DNA of 19,818 nucleotides from CAZFNU01 sp964520445 (GTDB taxonomy: Bacteria > Patescibacteriota > Minisyncoccia > UBA6257 > JAKLIH01), in NCBI GenBank assembly GCA_964520445.1, contig CAZFNU010000007.1, forward strand, positions 1 through 19,818, read 5' to 3'. Below, piece by piece: positions 15,583 to 19,818 of the stretch (position 1 is its first letter; the number at the start of each line of letters is the position of its first letter). The position numbers and the translations under genes were made by a program. The notes under the pieces were generated by a model. The model ran no database searches. It was not told the DNA's origin and was given only the letters and a program-made list of their open reading frames with translations.

Positions 15583-16146
15583 TTAGCCATTATAGCGTTC
15601 TACGTACTCTCCTCTTTCTGTATTGATGATAATTGAATCCCCTTCTTTAATAAACAAAGGAGCTGGTATTTCAAGGCCATTTTCAAGGGTTACAACCTTG
15701 CTAGCACCAGTAGAAGTATTCCCTTTTACTGCTGGAGGGGCTGTAATGACCTTGTAAACCATTTTAACCGGAACATTGATACTTAGTGGTTCTTCGTTGA
15801 TATAGGCTATTTCTAGGTCAGAATTGGTTTTTAAGAACTTAGCTTGATCTCCAATTATAGCAATAGGCAAACTAAATCTTTTATTAGTTTGTTTATCATT
15901 AAAGAAGATTTCTTTGTTGTTATGATAAATATATGTTACTTTTTTATTCTCTGTTTCTAATTCTTCAAAGGAATCCTGGGATCTAAAATTCATTTCAAAA
16001 GAAGATCCAGTTTTTAAATTACGCATTTTTGTTTTCATAAACCCTCCACCTTTTCCAGGCTTATTAAATGTGTATTCTAAAATTTGACAAGGTTGATTTT
16101 CATAATTAATAATCATACCTTTAGTAAAATCTGCAGATGATACCAT
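15583..16146 (-). CDS. efp: elongation factor P
   Basis: Binds between the P and E sites and rescues ribosomes stalled on polyproline. It is a full-length 187-aa EF-P: KOW-like N-terminal domain (MVSSADFTKGMIINYENQPC), the loop KPGKGGGF with Lys32 at the tip position that is modified in many species, then two OB domains including LPIAIIGDQAKFLKTNSDLE and the C-terminal signature SKVVTLENGLEIPAPLFIKEGD (written in part), ending GEYVERYNG. The Gly-rich loop (GKGGGF) differs from the GKGQAF of E. coli. No TGA codons. It follows tRNA-Lys(UUU) by 34 nt and probably shares its promoter; no Shine-Dalgarno is seen. Confidence 0.97.
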   Translation of the reverse strand: MVSSADFTKGMIINYENQPCQILEYTFNKPGKGGGFMKTKMRNLKTGSSFEMNFRSQDSFEELETENKKVTYIYHNNKEIFFNDKQTNKRFSLPIAIIGDQAKFLKTNSDLEIAYINEEPLSINVPVKMVYKVITAPPAVKGNTSTGASKVVTLENGLEIPAPLFIKEGDSIIINTERGEYVERYNG

Positions 16147-16180
16147 GTTTCTAAACTTAAAATTTATTAATTTATTTTTG

Positions 16181-16253
16181 TGCCCCCTACAGGATTCGAA
16201 CCTGCGACCATCAGCTTAAAAGGCTGTTGCTCTACCAGCTGAGCTAAAGGGGC
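16181..16253 (-). tRNA. tRNA-Lys(UUU)
   Basis: Acceptor GCCCCTT/AGGGGGC (one G-U), D-arm GCTC/GAGC, anticodon loop CTTTTAA (anticodon TTT), T-loop TTCGAAT, discriminator A, CCA not encoded. As in the tRNA-Trp, pair 27-43 is an A-A mismatch. Upstream of efp on the same transcript. Confidence 0.95.
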
Positions 16254-16274
16254 ATGTTATTGAATAACTTGTAT

Positions 16275-16303
16275 ATATTACTATAATTTTAAGAAAAAGT
16301 CAA
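16275..16303 (-). promoter_or_regulatory. promoter of tRNA-Lys-efp
   Basis: Minus strand TTGACT (16298-16303), 17-bp spacer, TAATAT (16275-16280), about 15 nt before the predicted transcription start region. Confidence 0.75.
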
Positions 16304-16327
16304 GATTTTTAATGTTTATTATAAAAT

Positions 16328-16356
16328 AATCAGGAGATGGATTAAATCTCCTGATT
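16328..16356 (-). terminator. terminator of the 68-aa gene
   Basis: Perfect 11-bp inverted repeat AATCAGGAGAT/ATCTCCTGATT with a 7-nt loop, followed on the minus strand by an AT-rich tail with only a short T-run. Confidence 0.65.
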
Positions 16357-16412
16357 ATAAAACTGGTTTTTCTTTTTCTCTATTTGAAGTCAAATTTTTT
16401 ATTTAAAGATCA

Positions 16413-16619
16413 CTATAAGTTGTAATATTCTGCAAAATCATTTTGTGCCCTTTCTATTGCCTCGCTTAAAGTATCCGAGGAAAGAACTATGATTCTAACG
16501 TCATTAAATTCAGTAGTTACGTCAATGTCTAGTTTTTTTGCTAATTTTAGTAATGATTTAACTGCTTCGTCTATAGAAATACCGGGTGATACTTTTGCCT
16601 CTATAGATACATTCGCCAT
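16413..16619 (-). CDS. small acidic hypothetical protein, 68 aa
   Basis: The ATG at 16619 has AAAGGAA upstream, and the gene has its own promoter (16677-16705) and terminator (16328-16356). The sequence starts with a beta-like stretch (ANVSIEAKVSPGIS), then an amphipathic helix (DEAVKSLLKLAKKLDIDV), another beta-like pair (TTEFNDVRIIVLSS) and a final helix (TLSEAIERAQNDFAEYY): a beta-alpha-beta-alpha order as in small ferredoxin-like folds. No Cys or His, so no metal site, and no membrane segment. Family not recognised. It lies between the tRNA-Lys-efp unit and the rRNA genes. Confidence 0.75.
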   Translation of the reverse strand: MANVSIEAKVSPGISIDEAVKSLLKLAKKLDIDVTTEFNDVRIIVLSSDTLSEAIERAQNDFAEYYNL

Positions 16620-16676
16620 ATATTATTCCTTTCTGTTTAATTTTAAAAATCAAGATATATAAATTAATATTTTATT

Positions 16677-16705
16677 ATGTTATCACAAAATTATGTTTTT
16701 GTCAA
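16677..16705 (-). promoter_or_regulatory. promoter of the 68-aa gene
   Basis: Minus strand perfect TTGACA (16700-16705), 17-bp spacer, TAACAT (16677-16682) with extended TG. Confidence 0.75.
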
Positions 16706-16710
16706 ATTTT

Positions 16711-16739
16711 AAAAGAAAAACTACTTTGTAAAAAAGTAG
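16711..16739 (-). terminator. rRNA operon terminator
   Basis: CTACTTT/AAAGTAG hairpin (16721-16739), followed on the minus strand by TTTTTCTTTT, 33 nt after the 5S 3' end. Confidence 0.8.
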
Positions 16740-16771
16740 CTTTTGTATTGTAAAATTAAGAAAATAAAAAA

Positions 16772-16880
16772 AGCCCGGCAAACCCTACCTTCCCTGTAAT
16801 AGTATTATCGGGTCATAGCAGTTTCACTTCCGTGTTCGGAATGGGAACGGGTGGTACCAGCTATAATAGATCACCAGACT
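16772..16880 (-). rRNA. rrf: 5S rRNA
   Basis: About 109 nt with the conserved CCCGTTCCCATTCCGAACAC and GGAAGTGAAAC segments. The ends pair as helix I (AGTCTGG with CCGGGCT). It is downstream of 23S with a 65-nt spacer. Exact ends are set by the helix and may be off by 1-2 nt. Confidence 0.95.
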
Positions 16881-17341
16881 AATTTTAACGTAATCAATTT
16901 TTTAAATTAGAAAATAAAATTTAGATATAAAATAACAGAGTGGATAAATTAAGATGAGGAAACTTTGATTTATTAGTACTCCTCGGCTAAAAACATTACT
17001 GTTCTTACACCTAGAGCCTATCAACCCGGTAATCTTCCGGGAATCTATAACGATGTCTAATCTTGAGGAGGGTTTCCCACTTAGATGCTTTCAGCGGTTA
17101 TCCTTTTCCAAACTTAGCTACCCAGCGATGCCCTTGGTAGGACAACTGGTACACCAGAGGTTCAGTCATCCGGGTCCTCTCGTACTACGGACGAAGCCTC
17201 TCAAACATCGAACGCCAATGGTAGATAGGAGTCCATACTGCCTTACGACGTATTGAACCCAGCTCGCGTATCCTTATTGACCGGCGAACAGCCGGACCCT
17301 TGGGACCTGCTTCAGCCCCAGGATAGGATGAGCCGACATCG

Positions 17342-17807
17342 CAAAATAATCTATTATTACTAATAGCTTGGACTATATCTTCATCCATATATTATTAGTA
17401 TATGGCGCTGGCATATTATAGAAGCTGAACAACTTCTATCTGCTCTCCTCAGAGCAAGTCTCTAAGGGGTTATAACACTTATACTTCATTGAAGAGATTA
17501 AAATCTCTAAGTTTACTAACCGAGGAATTTAATATTCGGATTCAATAATATTCTTTTTCTATCTTGATTCTAAATCAAATCTTTGCAATTTGATTATTAT
17601 TTTTTCTTGATTTTTTATTAATGATTGTTGAGTATTAAAAAAAGTTATGTAAACCGCAATGACCATTCATTAAAAATGAATTTTTGTATTTGCGTTAAAC
17701 TTCCCATGGTGTTGACCTTGATTTTATAAAAAATCAATAGGAGTTCACCATTATAAGCCAAATTTTTGGTATGAAATTACTTTCATAGCACCCCACGTCG
17801 GTAGTTA
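17342..17807 (-). ncRNA. group I intron at 23S position 2500, 466 nt, no ORF
   Basis: The 5' exon ends GCACCU and the intron carries GGGTGC at 17788-17793, which pairs with it as P1 with the required U-G at the splice site. The intron ends in G and the 3' exon resumes CGATGTCGG, giving insertion between E. coli U2500 and C2501, inside the peptidyl-transferase ring. Core elements: TTAGAGACTTGC (R/P7) and AAGATATAGTCC (S/P7, 17369-17380). It shares ACGGTGAA/ATGGTGAA-type and TGGGAAGT core segments with the position-1951 intron. Length without a coding region suggests a long AT-rich peripheral loop (about 17520-17690). Confidence 0.9.
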
Positions 17808-18353
17808 AGGTGCCGAGCGAAGCCGTCGATATGAACTTTCGGGCTTCACCAGCCTGTTATCCCTAGAGTAGCTTTTGTCCGAAGTCTCCACCCTTTCTAT
17901 TACGGGGTGTCGGGTCACTAAACTCTGCTTTCGCATTAGCGCGGGATGTCTCCCTTGCTATTAAGCTAGCTTATGCTTTTGCACTATCTCCCGAATTTCC
18001 ATCTCGGGATAGCTAACCTTTAGGCTCCTCCGTTACTCTTTAGGAGGATCGCGCCCCACGAAAACTGCCAACCAAACAATGTTCCTATACAGGTTTTCTG
18101 TATAGGTTAGATTTTAAGCTTTAAGAGATGGGTGTTTCATTGTCGGATCAGTTTTGACCGAGATCAAAACCTCAAATCCTGCCCACTACGCTACGCAGTT
18201 AAATCCTAAAATCAATGTCAGATTACAGTAAAGCTTCTAGGGTCTTTTCGTCTAACCATTGGTACCCAGCGTCTTCACTGGACTCGCATTTTCACCGAGC
18301 ATTTCGTTGAGACAGTTGCTTAGTCGTTATACCATTCATGCACGTCGGAACTT

Positions 18354-18634
18354 CATATTATCCACTATCTCTAGTGGTATAGACTATATTTTTACCTAAA
18401 ACTAAAAAGTTTTGGGTACCTGCGTGTTATAAAAGATTTTTAATAAATTAAATTTCTTTTATCGCTGTCTTTCGACATTAGTCGTTACGGGGTCAAATTC
18501 TTTCGAATCGACTTCCCACGGTATTAACCTTCCTTCATCGCACTATCCTTGGAATTATAGTGCTCCAGTTAGGTCTTCACCGTTATAAGCAGGAGTTGGT
18601 TCTTGATGTTTCCACCAAGACGGGCAACTTTCTT
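18354..18634 (-). ncRNA. group I intron at 23S position 1951, 281 nt, no ORF
   Basis: The 5' exon ends CGGGU; intron GCCCG pairs with it as P1 with terminal U-G. The intron ends in G and the exon resumes AAGTTCCGAC, so the site is after E. coli U1951. Core: ACGACTAATG (P7 5' side) with ATATAGTCT (S). A P2-like hairpin lies at CTTGGTGGAAACATCAAG (GAAA tetraloop). Compact and apparently complete. Confidence 0.88.
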
Positions 18635-18654
18635 ACCCGACAAGGAATTACGCT

Positions 18655-19403
18655 CAATTATGTTATTTAATGGAATGACTTCCATTGTTCTTTATGTTTC
18701 CATAAAGTTCGGACTATATCTTATCAAAAATTTCTTTTTGATTCTAACGTGTAGTCTCTGAGGATTCTTTGGTTTTTATGATTGCATCTTTTTTATTATA
18801 CTTTCGAGTTCTACCTCTACCTTTGTTTAATTCTTCTCTTAGTTGGACAATTTTGTTAAATCCTTGTGGATTTAAATGTTGATTGTTTTCAACTAATGAA
18901 GTAATTTCTTTAAAGATAGAGAAATTTTTCTTTTTTGTTGAAGAAAAGAAAGAAAACTTGTTGAAAAATGGAATTACTTTTTCAATAATAGATGAGTTGT
19001 TAGTCACTACATAGTAATGTACTCCATCTGATCTATTTTGAATTCTTCCACATTTCAAATATTTCTTAAGAAGAAATAAATTTGTTATGTCTCTTTGAGA
19101 GACATTGAAGGTTAAAACAACCTGTCATTTGATTTGATAATCTTGTTTTTTTCTTAAAGAGACATTGAAGCTTCCTTCTCCGTCTGAAAAACCACTAAGA
19201 TATCAACCAATACGATCGGGTATTGTTTTTAACCATTCTTGATTTGTATTCATAAGTTTTAATTTATGAAACCAAAGTCTTTCCTGCTGATTGTCTCTAT
19301 TTAAAAGATTTTTACTTACAAGCAGATGTAATCTTGTTGAGTACTTTTAAATGTAACGAGATTTTCCAGCATTTAGTTAGATTTTACTAAGGCAATGTAA
19401 TTT
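18655..19403 (-). ncRNA. group I intron at 23S position 1931, 749 nt, with LAGLIDADG gene
   Basis: The 5' exon ends CUAAGGU and intron GCCTTAG forms a perfect 7-bp P1 with U-G at the splice site. The intron ends in G and the exon resumes AGCGTAATTCC, so the site is after U1931, a known group I position. Core: CAATCAGCAGGAAAGACTT (Q region), TCCTCAGAGACTA (R) and AAGATATAGTCC (S), then a P9-like hairpin CTTTATG-GAAA-CATAAAG. The homing endonuclease gene occupies the peripheral loop between Q and R. Nearly the same core as the 1917 intron. Confidence 0.93.
18744..19253 (-). CDS. intron-encoded single-motif LAGLIDADG homing endonuclease, 169 aa
   Basis: Encoded inside the position-1931 intron. 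Near the N-terminus, GWYLSGFSDGEGSFNVS is the single LAGLIDADG motif with the catalytic acidic residue (SDGEG); its Trp is a TGA codon and another TGA gives Trp in QIKWQV. By family knowledge such proteins act as homodimers (I-CreI type) that cut intron-less 23S alleles. Residues 60-160 fit the family: a beta-rich DNA-contact region, the FFNKFSFFSSTKKKNFSIF segment, and the NPQGFNKIVQLREELNKGRG end. The final codons overlap the R/P7 sequence of the intron core, so protein and ribozyme constrain the same bases. The start at 19253 has no clear ribosome site. Confidence 0.93.
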
Positions 19404-19417
19404 ACCTTAGAACGATT

Positions 19418-19662
19418 CATTCTGTTAATTAATGGGATGACTCCCATAGGTCTTCATGTCGCCATGAAGTTCGGACTATATCATATTAAAAAGATGCATT
19501 ACTTCTTTTTAATTCTGACGTATAGTCTCTGAGGATTCTTGTAAAATTAATTACAAGTCTTTCCTGCTGATTGTCTGCACCAAGATATTGTTACTAATTT
19601 AGTAATCTTGGATACTCAGAGTTTCCAGCATATAGTCAGATTTTATAACTACAATCGTGTTT
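19418..19662 (-). ncRNA. group I intron at 23S position 1917, 245 nt, no ORF
   Basis: The 5' exon ends AACUAU and intron GTAGTT pairs with it as P1 with terminal U-G. The intron ends in G and the exon resumes AATCGTTC, so the site is after U1917 in the helix 69 loop. Core: CAATCAGCAGGAAAGACTT, TCCTCAGAGACTA, GATATAGTCC and a P9-like CTTCATG-GCGA-CATGAAG. In place of the endonuclease gene of its sister intron it has a short hairpin (CTTGTAA/TTACAAG). Confidence 0.93.
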
Positions 19663-19818
19663 ATAGTTATCGCTGTCATTGACCAGGGCTTAGAGCGCGC
19701 AGCAATGCACCTTACGGTACACCACAGTCACTTTTCACCTTCTGGCATCGGACAGGTATCAGCCCCTATACATCCTCTTACGAGTTCGCAGGGATCTGTG
19801 TTTTTGGTAAACAGTCGC

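Larger units (their letters stand above)
16948..19818 (-). rRNA. rrl: 23S rRNA, 3' part, interrupted by four group I introns
   Basis: From about E. coli position 1765 to the 3' end; the 5' part lies beyond the window. Recognisable landmarks: sarcin-ricin loop AGTACGAGAGGACC (about 17173-17190), peptidyl-transferase centre segments, helix 69 and helix 71. The exons are 19663-19818, 19404-19417, 18635-18654, 17808-18353 and about 16948-17341. Helix 69 keeps its pairing through compensatory changes (see findings), so the spliced product should be functional. The 3' end is approximate. The 5S gene follows. Confidence 0.93.

Noticed and set aside
1..16146. Mollicute (Mycoplasma-like) genome
   Set aside because: The code fits, but the HARE-HTH regulator, the conjugation-type ATPase with CxxC-x17-CxxC, the short AlaRS and the multiply intron-bearing 23S point to Patescibacteria; not proven without a tree.
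17053..17388. Open frames over the 23S gene
   Set aside because: They lie within conserved rRNA sequence on either strand.

Overview
The window looks like a piece of a small, AT-rich genome from a candidate phyla radiation (Patescibacteria-type) bacterium in which UGA is read as tryptophan. Almost every long gene has in-frame TGA codons at positions where the protein family has Trp or another aromatic residue (S2, RF1, AlaRS, the HARE-HTH protein, both LAGLIDADG proteins). All genes end in TAA or TAG. The window also encodes a tRNA-Trp with anticodon UCA. The Patescibacterial affinity is inferred from four things: a compact AlaRS without the C-terminal domain, a sigma-region-4/HARE-HTH protein, a conjugation-type ATPase with a CxxC-x17-CxxC tail, and a 23S gene full of self-splicing introns. 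With standard stop codons most genes would look broken; with TGA = Trp they are intact.

Layout. 1-1100: a partial minus-strand gene with a 21-bp tandem repeat, a small plus-strand gene with a consensus promoter and strong terminator, and a small minus-strand Cys-containing gene crossed by a 14-N gap. 1128-2499 (minus): tRNA-Thr(UGU), a freestanding HTH-LAGLIDADG homing endonuclease, tRNA-Tyr, tRNA-Thr(GGU), rpmG and tRNA-Trp(UCA). 2550-4705 (minus): rpsB-tsf-membrane/TPR-like operon. 4800-5594 (minus): an unknown 264-aa protein. 5754-8820 (plus): a UDP-GlcNAc 2-epimerase, rpmE, prfA and a three-helix membrane protein. 8874-10634 (minus): alaS. 10745-10823 (plus): a candidate structured small RNA with its own promoter and terminator. 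10790-15493 (minus): a four-gene operon of regulator, membrane protein, VirB4/VirD4-like ATPase and NYN-domain protein. 15583-16253 (minus): tRNA-Lys(UUU)-efp. 16413-16619 (minus): a small hypothetical gene. 16772-19818 (minus): 5S rRNA and the 3' 40% of 23S rRNA.

The 23S segment is the most unusual part. Four group I introns can be placed to the nucleotide by their exon-IGS pairings, at E. coli positions 1917, 1931, 1951 and 2500. The first three sit within 35 nt of mature rRNA (helix 69 to helix 71), leaving exons of only 14 and 20 nt. The 1917 and 1931 introns are close relatives; the 1931 copy carries a LAGLIDADG gene. The 1951 and 2500 introns form a second related pair.

Translation dominates the functional content (rRNA, tRNAs, S2, L31, L33, EF-Ts, EF-P, RF1, AlaRS). 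The recoded UGA, the UCA-anticodon tRNA-Trp and an RF1 of UAA/UAG specificity fit together as a decoding system in which UGA is no longer a stop. Twelve putative sigma-70 promoters were recognised. All have a 17-bp spacer and ten have an extended -10 TG.
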